From positions 1-48,930 of the forward strand of contig CACYSG010000010.1 of the NCBI GenBank assembly GCA_902776955.1: a DNA stretch of 48,930 bases, written 5' to 3'. This document shows, one piece after another, positions 24,833 to 32,357 of the stretch (its first letter is position 1; each line of letters begins with the position of its first letter). The notes beneath the pieces are model-generated. The model saw nothing but the letters and a program-made list of their open reading frames with translations, was not told the origin of the DNA and made no database searches. Origin of the DNA: an uncultured Bacteroidales bacterium (lineage in GTDB: Bacteria; Bacteroidota; Bacteroidia; Bacteroidales; Muribaculaceae). A program made the translations under genes and the position numbers.

Positions 24833-25444
24833 ATGACAATGAAGAGAATTTTTATAGTATTCATTACCACGCTGGCGGCTATTGTCGCCCTGGCTCAGAC
24901 GCCAAGCGCTATTCTTGATAAATGTGTAGCGGCCATCAATGCCGGTGGAGGCGTTACCGCCAATTACACCATCACCTCGGCCCAAGGCACGAGCAACGGC
25001 ACCATCGCCATGCAAGGATCTAAGTTCCGCATCATCTCCCCCGAGGCAAAAAGCTGGTTTGACGGCAAGACGCAATGGTCATGGTCTCCTGTCACGGGAG
25101 AGGTCAACATCACATCTCCCACTGCCGACGAGCTGCAGATGACCAACCCCCTGGCTGCCGCCAGTCACTTCAAGGCGAACTTCAACATGAAGAAGGCCAA
25201 GGCCCAAACGCCAAAGACTAAGGTCATCAAGCTCACGCCCAAGAAAAAAGACAACATCAAGACGCTGTGGCTGTACTTTGACGAAAACACCTCGTTGCTG
25301 AGGACCGCCCGCTTCGAGATGAACGATAAAACGGTTTACACCATCAAAATCACCAATTACAAGCACAAGTCGCTGCCTGCATCGACTTTCACCTTCGATA
25401 AATCGCAGGTTCCCGCCGGCACACAGGTCGTGGACTTGAGGTGA
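24833..25444 (+). CDS. LolA-like outer membrane lipoprotein carrier
   Basis: A 203-aa secreted protein of the LolA/DUF6263-like fold. The signal peptide (MKRIFIVFITTLAAIVALAQ) starts at the second Met of MTM (ATG 24839 is an alternative start). The mature part alternates beta-strands as in LolA: NYTITSAQGTSNGTIAMQGS, SWFDGKTQWSWSP, TLWLYFDENTSLLRTARFEM. LolA shuttles lipoproteins through the periplasm to the outer membrane. The ftsK-lolA neighbourhood is common in Bacteroidota. The terminator between them suggests separate transcription, though I saw no consensus promoter. Confidence 0.8.
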   Translation: MTMKRIFIVFITTLAAIVALAQTPSAILDKCVAAINAGGGVTANYTITSAQGTSNGTIAMQGSKFRIISPEAKSWFDGKTQWSWSPVTGEVNITSPTADELQMTNPLAAASHFKANFNMKKAKAQTPKTKVIKLTPKKKDNIKTLWLYFDENTSLLRTARFEMNDKTVYTIKITNYKHKSLPASTFTFDKSQVPAGTQVVDLR

Positions 25445-25582
25445 TCAGGCATCAGAAATTGGCAAGCATATCAAGGTTGTGTCATAATTGTGACTCGCTA
25501 ATATAACCATGCCCGCAGGGTGGTTACAGTTTAAGAAGTTGAATGATGACACACAACCACTTGAAAATTAAATAACCGAACG

Positions 25583-26488
25583 ATGATACAGTATTTTGTG
25601 GGACCCCTAGTGGGTGCCGTAATCGGATATATCACCAACGATATCGCCATCAGGATGTTGTTCAGGCCGCATCAGGCCAAATACATCATGGGCATCCACG
25701 TGCCCTTTACTCCCGGCATCATTCCCAAGGAGAAAAGCCGTATCGCAACCGCCATCGGCAAAGCCATCAGCGACAATCTGATAAACCGCGAGGTGCTCGA
25801 GAAGAGCCTGCTGAGCGATGACATGCTCACCAAGATCGGCAATGCCATCGACGAATTTGTCTCTACCCAGAGCCATAATGACGAGACCATTGAGCAGTTT
25901 GCCGGGCATTACCTTCCCCAAGAGGATATCGACGCCATGCGCGAAGACGTCACCAGTGGCATTGTCAAAATGCTCACCAGCAAACTCGAGGATAGCCACT
26001 TGGGCGAAAATATCGCCCGTATGGCTACCGAGCACGTTATGGAGAAGACGCGCAACAGCCTGGCCGGCCGATTGGGAGCCGACATGCTGCTGCAACCCGT
26101 CGCACAACTTGTCGAGGGTTTCCTGGCCAAGCACATCAACGAAATCCTGAAGAATAATTCACGGCAGATGGTTACGGGACTTGTCAAGGAGGAGTCCGAA
26201 CATCTCACGAGCATGACCATGAGCCAGCTCATTGCGGGCCATGAGGAGCAGGTGACCCAGGCAAGAAGCGGCATCCTGAGTGCCTATCGCGTCATCATCA
26301 CCGAGCATCTGCCGCGCATCCTTCAGGATATCGACATCAGCGCCATCGTCGAGCAGCGCATCAACGATATGGACATGGAAGAGGCCGAGGCCATCATCCT
26401 CGACGTGATGAAAAAGGAGCTACGCGCCATCGTCTGGCTAGGTGCCCTGCTGGGTTCCATCATGGGTACCCTTACTGCCATCTTCTGA
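25583..26488 (+). CDS. DUF445 family membrane protein
   Basis: A 301-aa protein with the DUF445 N-terminal signature GPLVGAVIGYITNDIAIRML-FRP and GIHVPFTPGIIPKEKSRIA. A long, mostly helical charged middle follows, and the C-terminal hydrophobic segment (AIVWLGALLGSIMGTLTAIF) would anchor it. Relatives in Bacillus (YheB) are membrane-associated with roles not well defined. Upstream, 25473-25560 contains an imperfect inverted repeat, GGTTGTGTCAT against ATGACACACAACC, that could form a leader structure. Nothing in the sequence shows a catalytic site. Confidence 0.85.
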   Translation: MIQYFVGPLVGAVIGYITNDIAIRMLFRPHQAKYIMGIHVPFTPGIIPKEKSRIATAIGKAISDNLINREVLEKSLLSDDMLTKIGNAIDEFVSTQSHNDETIEQFAGHYLPQEDIDAMREDVTSGIVKMLTSKLEDSHLGENIARMATEHVMEKTRNSLAGRLGADMLLQPVAQLVEGFLAKHINEILKNNSRQMVTGLVKEESEHLTSMTMSQLIAGHEEQVTQARSGILSAYRVIITEHLPRILQDIDISAIVEQRINDMDMEEAEAIILDVMKKELRAIVWLGALLGSIMGTLTAIF

Positions 26489-26497
26489 GAAACAGCA

Positions 26498-26698
26498 GTT
26501 AGATTAACGTGAGTTCAACGAAATTAAAGTACTGATGCTCAATGCTTCTAGTCTGTAGAGACGCAAAATTTTGCGTCTCAAGGGTAGCATAATGGTAATT
26601 TTACCGATTGGAGACGCAAAATTTTGCGTCTCTACAGGTCTCAGATGGCAAACTCATTGATATCTAAAGTATACTTTCGTCGAACTCATGTTAGATTA
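26498..26698. mobile_element. MITE-like element with 9-bp target duplication
   Basis: GTTAGATTA is repeated directly at 26498-26506 and 26690-26698. Inside, the ends are imperfect inverted repeats (GTGAGTTCAACGAAA against ATGAGTTCGACGAAA). Within it lies a perfect 27-bp inverted pair (26553-26579 and 26611-26637), each arm containing a 22-bp palindrome with GAGACGCAAAA/TTTTGCGTCTC. It has no coding capacity. This is the layout of a non-autonomous transposable element. Confidence 0.7.
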
Positions 26699-26699
26699 T

Positions 26700-26737
26700 A
26701 ACAATGCAGGCGGCCTTAACGGGTCGCCTGCATTGTT
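26700..26737 (-). terminator. korAB terminator
   Basis: AACAATGCAGGCG and CGCCTGCATTGTT form a 13-bp perfect stem 23 bases after the korB stop on the minus strand. It abuts the MITE-like element's right end. Confidence 0.8.
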
Positions 26738-26759
26738 ATTGGATAAGTCGTGATGACTG

Positions 26760-27794
26760 TTACTCGACTTGCCAGGTGTCACCAGCCATGATGACGTCAC
26801 GCAGGCAGGTAAAGCCATGTAAAGCCTTGGCTTGCTCAACCTGCTCGGCAACGGAGGTCTCATAGGTGGGAGCCTCAACGGCGCGGATGACACCGAGGGC
26901 CACGGGAAGATCGGTACCGTCCATCTTGGCCAGCATCTGGTGGAGGAAGTTGCTCTCGCAGTGTGCGTCGTGAACGAGCACGTCGTCGATGGTGTAACCG
27001 TCCTCGCCGATGGTTACGGCCTTAAGGCCGAAGCCGTCCTGCACGAGTCCACGATTATTGTCCTTGCCGAAGATCATCTTCTCGCCATGAACGAGGTGGA
27101 TGGTGCGGTCGGCACGGTACTCACGATCGGTGATATTGCGATGAATGCCGTTGTTGAAGATCATGCAGTTTTGCAGAATCTCAACCACCGAGCAACCCTT
27201 GTGGGCAGCAGCGGCCATCATCACTTCCTGGCTGATGTTCAGTTCCACGTCAATGCTGCGGGCGAAGAAAGTGCCGCGAGCGCCGAAGGTCAATTCAGCG
27301 GGCACAAAGGGATCCTCGGTCGTTCCGTAGGGCGACGACTTGGACTTGAAGCCACGGGCGCTGGTCGGAGAGAACTGACCTTTGGTCAGGCCGTAAATAC
27401 GGTTGTTGAGCAACAACAGGTTGACGTCGATATTGCGGCGCACCTCATGGATAAAGTGGTTGCCACCGATGGCCAGACAGTCACCATCACCCGAAATCTG
27501 CCATACGGTCATGTCGGGATTGGCGGTCTTGAAACCCGTTGCGACAGCACCGCCACGTCCGTGGATGGTGTGGAAGGCATAGGTGCGGGTGTAATAAGGC
27601 AGACGCGAACTGCAACCGATACCCGAAATGACGGCGGTCTCCTCGGGAGCGATATTGAGCTGTGCCATCGCCTTGAGCAAAACATTAAGCACTGCGTGGT
27701 CACCGCAACCGGGGCACCAGCGGACGGGCTGATTGTTCTTGTAATCAAGCGGCTTGCGAGCCGTGGTCTCGATATTGTTATTGTTCTTTTCCAT
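26760..27794 (-). CDS. korB: 2-oxoacid:ferredoxin oxidoreductase, beta subunit
   Basis: A 344-aa thiamine-diphosphate subunit of 2-oxoglutarate (or related 2-oxoacid) ferredoxin oxidoreductase, which oxidatively decarboxylates the acid to acyl-CoA and reduces ferredoxin. The TPP motif is GDGDCLAIGGNHFIHEVRRN followed by NNRIYGLTKGQFSPTS. Iron-sulfur ligands are in WCPGCGDHAVL and GIGCSSRLPYY, plus a later Cys in the CSVVEILQNC block. Its ATG overlaps the korA stop by one base (TAATG), so the subunits are co-translated. The precise 2-oxoacid is inferred from likeness to KorB. Confidence 0.93.
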   Translation of the reverse strand: MEKNNNNIETTARKPLDYKNNQPVRWCPGCGDHAVLNVLLKAMAQLNIAPEETAVISGIGCSSRLPYYTRTYAFHTIHGRGGAVATGFKTANPDMTVWQISGDGDCLAIGGNHFIHEVRRNIDVNLLLLNNRIYGLTKGQFSPTSARGFKSKSSPYGTTEDPFVPAELTFGARGTFFARSIDVELNISQEVMMAAAAHKGCSVVEILQNCMIFNNGIHRNITDREYRADRTIHLVHGEKMIFGKDNNRGLVQDGFGLKAVTIGEDGYTIDDVLVHDAHCESNFLHQMLAKMDGTDLPVALGVIRAVEAPTYETSVAEQVEQAKALHGFTCLRDVIMAGDTWQVE

Positions 27795-29653
27795 TAGAAT
27801 TCCTCCTCCATCAAAATGTTTTTAACTCCGTCGATGATTTCCTGAACCAGGAACGGCTGGCCCTGCACCTTGTTGATGTGGCAGATGTTCAGGTTAGGAA
27901 TCTTGCTCTGCAGGTAAGCGGCCAATTGACCGGTGTTCAACTCGGCCACGATCACCGTCTTGAAGCGGCTGAGCAGCTCGGCGGTGTTCTTGGGCAGCGG
28001 GTTGATGTAGCGGATGTGGGTCATGGCGATGCGCACACCCTCGTCGTTCAAGCGGTTCACGGCGTCAAGGATGTGACCATAGGTACTACCCCATCCCAGG
28101 ATGATGGTATCGGCGCCGGAGTCGCCCTTTAGCTTGAGCTCGGGGATATCGTTGGCGACGTTGGCAATCTTCATGCGGCGTGTCTCGACCATGTGAGCAT
28201 GGTTGATGGGGTCGTTGCTGAGGACGCCCAGGTTATAGTCCTTCTCAAGGCCGCCGACAACATGCTCCAAACCGGGCGTGCCGGGGATGGCCCAATAGCG
28301 GATGCCCAGAGCGTTGCGCATGAACGGAGTCCACGTGGGCTTCAAGGCCTCGGGGACATAGTTGGGCTTGATGGCGGGATATTCACCCTCCTCGGGTACT
28401 CGCCATGCCGATGAACCGTTAGCGATAAAGGCGTCGGTCAAGAGGATGACAGGCGTCATGTGCTCGATAGCGATGCGTGCTGCCTGGAAGGCCATCTTGA
28501 AGCAATCGGTGGGCGACGCCGCGGCGAGCACAACGAGAGGGCTCTCACCGCTACGGCCGTAGAGTGCCTGATTCAAGTCGGTCTGCTCGGTCTTGGTGGG
28601 AAGACCGGTCGAGGGGCCGCCACGCTGCACGTCAACGAGCACGAGCGGGAGCTCGGCCATCACTGCCAGACCCAGGGCCTCGCTCTTGAGCGCAAGACCA
28701 GGACCCGAAGTCGTTGTCACTGCCAGGTGTCCGGCAAAAGCGGCGCCGACAGCCGAACAGATGCCACCGATCTCATCTTCCATCTGGATGGCTTTCACAC
28801 CCAGGTCGCGGCGCTTGGCCAGCTCGTGAAGAATGTCGGTAGCGGGAGTAATGGGGTATGAACCCAGGAACAAGGGACGACCGCTCATCTCCGAGGCCAT
28901 AATCAGACCCCAAGCGGTGGCCTTGTTGCCGCTGACGTCGGTATAGGTGCCAGGGCGTACGTCATCGCTCTGGATACGGTAGGTCGATACCGTGGCGTGG
29001 ATATTGTGTCCATAGTTGTAACCACCCTTGATGACCAGCTCGTTGGCGGCATAAACGTCGGGCTTCTCGGCGAACTTGGCCTTGAGGAACTTCAACGGAG
29101 CCTCCATGGGACGGTTGAAGAGCCAGCAGACGAGACCCAACGCGAACATGTTGCGGCACTTGAGCTGGGCCTTCAGGTCCATGCCGGTGTCCTTGAGTGC
29201 CTCCTTGACCATCGTGGTGATGGGCGCCTCGATGACCTGTGCCTTGAGGTTCAGCTCCTCATAGGGGTCGTCGGTCGTGTAGAGCGCCTTGTCGAGTCCG
29301 GCCTGGGTAAATGTGTCGATGTCAACAATCGCGGCACCACCCTTACGCAAGAACTGGGCATTCATCTTGAGGGCTGCGGGATTCATTGCCACGAGCACAT
29401 CACACTCGTCACCGGGCGTGTGCACACCATGACCGATGTGAACCTGGAAACCAGACACACCACCCAAGGAGCCTTGCGGGGCACGTACCTCGGCGGGATA
29501 ATCGGGGAACGTGGAAATGCGGTCGCCGAGTCCCGCACTGACGTTAGAGAAAATGTTGCCAGCCAGCTGCATACCATCGCCGCTATCGCCTGAAAAGCGC
29601 ACGACAATGCTCTGCCGGAACTGGACTTTTGCTTTTTCTGCTTTTTCTGCCAT
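27794..29653 (-). CDS. korA: 2-oxoacid:ferredoxin oxidoreductase, fused gamma-alpha subunit
   Basis: The protein has 619 aa from ATG 29653 (MAEKAEKAKVQFRQS). The longer frame to 29710 overlaps the promoter. The N-terminal ~190 residues are the gamma domain (RFSGDSGDGMQLAGNIF, GGVSGFQVHIG). The rest is the alpha subunit with the pyrimidine-binding and CoA regions (GSYPITPATDILHELAKR, TTSGPGLALKSEALGLAVM, VDVQRGGPSTGLPTKTEQ). This gamma-alpha fusion is standard for the Bacteroidota enzyme. The gene is monocistronic with korB. The enzyme feeds acyl-CoA to carbon metabolism in anaerobes and can run in reverse. Confidence 0.94.
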   Translation of the reverse strand: MAEKAEKAKVQFRQSIVVRFSGDSGDGMQLAGNIFSNVSAGLGDRISTFPDYPAEVRAPQGSLGGVSGFQVHIGHGVHTPGDECDVLVAMNPAALKMNAQFLRKGGAAIVDIDTFTQAGLDKALYTTDDPYEELNLKAQVIEAPITTMVKEALKDTGMDLKAQLKCRNMFALGLVCWLFNRPMEAPLKFLKAKFAEKPDVYAANELVIKGGYNYGHNIHATVSTYRIQSDDVRPGTYTDVSGNKATAWGLIMASEMSGRPLFLGSYPITPATDILHELAKRRDLGVKAIQMEDEIGGICSAVGAAFAGHLAVTTTSGPGLALKSEALGLAVMAELPLVLVDVQRGGPSTGLPTKTEQTDLNQALYGRSGESPLVVLAAASPTDCFKMAFQAARIAIEHMTPVILLTDAFIANGSSAWRVPEEGEYPAIKPNYVPEALKPTWTPFMRNALGIRYWAIPGTPGLEHVVGGLEKDYNLGVLSNDPINHAHMVETRRMKIANVANDIPELKLKGDSGADTIILGWGSTYGHILDAVNRLNDEGVRIAMTHIRYINPLPKNTAELLSRFKTVIVAELNTGQLAAYLQSKIPNLNICHINKVQGQPFLVQEIIDGVKNILMEEEF

Positions 29654-29699
29654 GTCTTTGTAAATACTATAGTAAATACCGTGTTTTGAAAAACTTCGG

Positions 29700-29707
29700 C
29701 AAAAGTA
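29700..29707 (-). promoter_or_regulatory. korA -7 element
   Basis: TACTTTTG on the minus strand, 46 bases upstream of the ATG at 29653. It places the ATG at 29710 outside the transcript and so supports the shorter start. Confidence 0.55.
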
Positions 29708-29936
29708 CAACTTATTTCTTTACCAGCATCCATTTCTTGAATATTTTGTGAATATTATTAACTTAACGAAGCCACATCGTGTTGTCATGGCGGAAAATCA
29801 TGAAGGAAAGCCGTCCATAGGAAGTCATTGTGTCTCTCAAAGTCCATATAAAAACCATCAGGGAGTGTATTCACGAAATAATGATGAAAAACAGTAAGAG
29901 TAAACGGCATTTTTTTAATATTTTTATTGGTAAAAC

Positions 29937-29967
29937 TTGCTTAATCTAAAGATTGTGGTTAATTTTG
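29937..29967 (+). promoter_or_regulatory. Promoter of the SusE/F-like gene
   Basis: TTG at 29937-29939, a 20-nt spacer and TAATTTTG at 29960-29967, an exact consensus. The gene starts at 30068, leaving a leader of about 95 nt. Confidence 0.75.
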
Positions 29968-30067
29968 CAAGTTGTAGTTAGTGTTTTCTAGAAAGACGCA
30001 AACTGCAAAATGATGCGACAAATACTTACAGTTTATTCATATTATTAATTTTATTAACTAAGTGTCT

Positions 30068-32236
30068 ATGAAGAAATTATTTACTTTATTCTCAATGATG
30101 TTGATGCTTGCTTTCTCATCGCAGGCACAATATTACATCGTGGGTAATGCTCCTTTTGGAGACTGGAATCCCGGCGGTGGCGTCGAGATGACACTGAACG
30201 CTGATGGTACGTACAGTTACACTGCTACCATCAACGGTTCGGTATGGTTTGTGTTTGCCAGTGGCTTGGACTCCAACTGGGATACGTTCAATGCCAATTA
30301 TCGCCTCGGCCCCGCTGGCTCTGACTTAGAGGTTGGTGTTAACACCTGGTATGACACCCCCAATGGCGGTGACAAGTCGTACAAGTTCACCGGTGGGGGT
30401 GAGTATGTTTTCACCTTCAATCCGTTCATCAAGAAATTCAAGATTGATGGTTATGTTCCTCCCTTCGTTCTCGAGAGCTGCACCGTGGCCGGTATTCCGA
30501 CAAGCGTATTCGGCACCGAGTGGGACCAGAACAACACCGACAACGACATGCTCGAGCAGGCTGACGGCACCTACATTCTGCAGAAGTTCGGTTGCGAACT
30601 TGGCGCAGGTACCGAGGTACAGTTCAAGATTGTGGGCAACCACGACTGGGGCTCAGCTTGGCCCAACGAAAACGTTGTCATTCCCATCGAGGAGAGTGGT
30701 CTGTATGACTGCACCTTCACCTTCAACCCCGAGGACAAGAGTGTTGGCTACGAGCTGAGAAGTTCTGGCAGCTTTGACGTCATCACTGGCGAGTTGTACA
30801 TCCTGGGTGAGGTGAACGGTAATGGCTGGGATCCCAGCAATGGTGTGAAGATGGACACCGAGGACGGTAACATCTTTACCGCCGAGATCACCACTGCAGG
30901 CGAGAACATCGACGAGGTCGACGGCAACGGCTACAGCTTCTTCTCATTCACGACCAAGCTGGCCGAGACTCCTGACGCATGGTCGAGCATCGCTGCTTAC
31001 CGCCTGGGCGCCCTCGAGGATGGCTTCCCCCTGACCGAGGACATGTTTGGCGTAGAGCTCGGCATGGGCAACTTCGGTTCGACCTACAGCTTCAAGGTTC
31101 CTGCCGGCACCTACAAGTTGACGGTTGACGTTGAGAACAAGATGATGATGATCGAGGCTGCTGGTGAGCCCATTGAACCCGAGGAGGGTTACAAGATCGA
31201 GAAGATCTGGGAGATCACCGACCTCTCGTTCCTGACCACCAACGACGCACGTCAGGGCTTCGGTATGAACGGCAAGTTCTATATCAACAACAAGGCCACT
31301 CAGACCGTGAACGTTATCGGCAAGAACGGCCTGACCGAGACCACCTATCCTGGCGGTACCAACTGCGGTATCACCCGTGATGAGGCTGGTAACCTGGTTA
31401 TCAGCAATGCTGCCTTCCCCAGCCCTTGGGAGAATGCCACCATCAAGGTCATCAACCCCGAGACCAACGAGATGAAGGAATACACTGTTCCTGCCGAGTG
31501 CACCATCGAAGGTCGCTGCGACTTCCTTGGCTTCGCCCAGGGTAACCTCATGGAGGACGGTGTTCTTTACCTGACCGGTGCCACCAACAACGGTGTATCC
31601 ATCATGACTATCAGCGGTGGTGAGGTTAATACCGACGAGTGCTATGCTGCACCTTGCGACGGTCTGTCACCCACCAGCTCGACCGTGATCAACTTCTTCA
31701 CCAACCTGGCCGGTGAGGAGGCTCTGCTCTACGTGACCCGCAACGCTGTTCCCGTCAAGCTTGCTGCCGATGGTGACGGCTTTGTTGCCACTCCCGTCGT
31801 GCTGCCCGGTAAGGGTGCCTGCAACGGTATCTTCCCGTTCGTTTGGGACGAGAAGGAGCTGTACATCTATCCTCAGGAGCCCAACTACCAGAACGGCTTT
31901 GCTATCGCCGAGGACGGTGCCGAGGAGCCCATCGTGGTTGTTCCCACCTCTGTTGCCGCTAACGCTAACGGTTTCCAGTGCGACTGGCTGAATGCCGAGG
32001 TTGACCAGGCCGGTGTTACCATCTATCAGTACTATCCTGGTGGCAACATCACCGTTTACCGCCTGACCAACAACACCGGTGGTATTGAGGAACTCATCTC
32101 TGACACCAACAAGGTTATTGCTGGCGTTCGCTACTACAACATCATGGGTCAGGAGATGACCGAGATCAACGGTCTGACCATCGTTGTTACCACCTACACC
32201 GACGGTAGCCACAGCGCTGTGAAGGTTTTCAAATAA
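30068..32236 (+). CDS. Secreted SusE/SusF-like multi-domain protein with T9SS-like tail
   Basis: The protein has 722 aa from ATG 30068; a GTG at 30062 is possible but the signal peptide (MKKLFTLFSMMLMLAFSSQAQ) starts here. Two modules look like SusE/F-type starch-binding domains: YYIVGNAPFGDWNPGGGVEM (about 22-130) and ELYILGEVNGNGWDPSNGV (about 240-365). A second, partial copy lies between. From about 375 to 680 there is a different, repetitive beta-rich region (ITDLSFLTTNDARQGFGMNG, VLYLTGATNNGV) resembling a propeller. The end (RYYNIMGQEM...TTYTDGSHSAVKVFK) resembles a type IX secretion tail. No SusC/SusD genes are nearby. A glycan or protein ligand is inferred from the modules only. Confidence 0.75.
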   Translation: MKKLFTLFSMMLMLAFSSQAQYYIVGNAPFGDWNPGGGVEMTLNADGTYSYTATINGSVWFVFASGLDSNWDTFNANYRLGPAGSDLEVGVNTWYDTPNGGDKSYKFTGGGEYVFTFNPFIKKFKIDGYVPPFVLESCTVAGIPTSVFGTEWDQNNTDNDMLEQADGTYILQKFGCELGAGTEVQFKIVGNHDWGSAWPNENVVIPIEESGLYDCTFTFNPEDKSVGYELRSSGSFDVITGELYILGEVNGNGWDPSNGVKMDTEDGNIFTAEITTAGENIDEVDGNGYSFFSFTTKLAETPDAWSSIAAYRLGALEDGFPLTEDMFGVELGMGNFGSTYSFKVPAGTYKLTVDVENKMMMIEAAGEPIEPEEGYKIEKIWEITDLSFLTTNDARQGFGMNGKFYINNKATQTVNVIGKNGLTETTYPGGTNCGITRDEAGNLVISNAAFPSPWENATIKVINPETNEMKEYTVPAECTIEGRCDFLGFAQGNLMEDGVLYLTGATNNGVSIMTISGGEVNTDECYAAPCDGLSPTSSTVINFFTNLAGEEALLYVTRNAVPVKLAADGDGFVATPVVLPGKGACNGIFPFVWDEKELYIYPQEPNYQNGFAIAEDGAEEPIVVVPTSVAANANGFQCDWLNAEVDQAGVTIYQYYPGGNITVYRLTNNTGGIEELISDTNKVIAGVRYYNIMGQEMTEINGLTIVVTTYTDGSHSAVKVFK

Positions 32237-32285
32237 GCCATAAGCTATAGAGCTATTAGGCTTTAGAACCTTCAAAGCCAACAAA

Positions 32286-32319
32286 CACGGGGCGATGCCA
32301 ATTGCGGCATTGCCCCGTT
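32286..32319 (+). terminator. Terminator
   Basis: ACGGGGC and GCCCCGT enclose an inner GATGCC/GGCATT-containing stem-loop about 50 bases after the SusE/F-like gene. The downstream tail TTGCTTGTATCC is a weak T-run. Confidence 0.6.
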
Positions 32320-32357
32320 GCTTGTATCCTAACTTATTATGGGTTGGATTTACGGCA

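Larger units (their letters stand above)
29654..30067. other. Divergent intergenic region
   Basis: About 410 bases with no gene. On the minus strand TACTTTTG (29700-29707) is the -7 box for korA without a clear TTG partner. On the plus strand a consensus promoter is at 29937-29967. Nothing is recognised in 29710-29930. Confidence 0.55.

Noticed and set aside
29654-29710. Longer start for korA
   Set aside because: It crosses the -7 element at 29700-29707, and the extra residues do not look like the family's N terminus.
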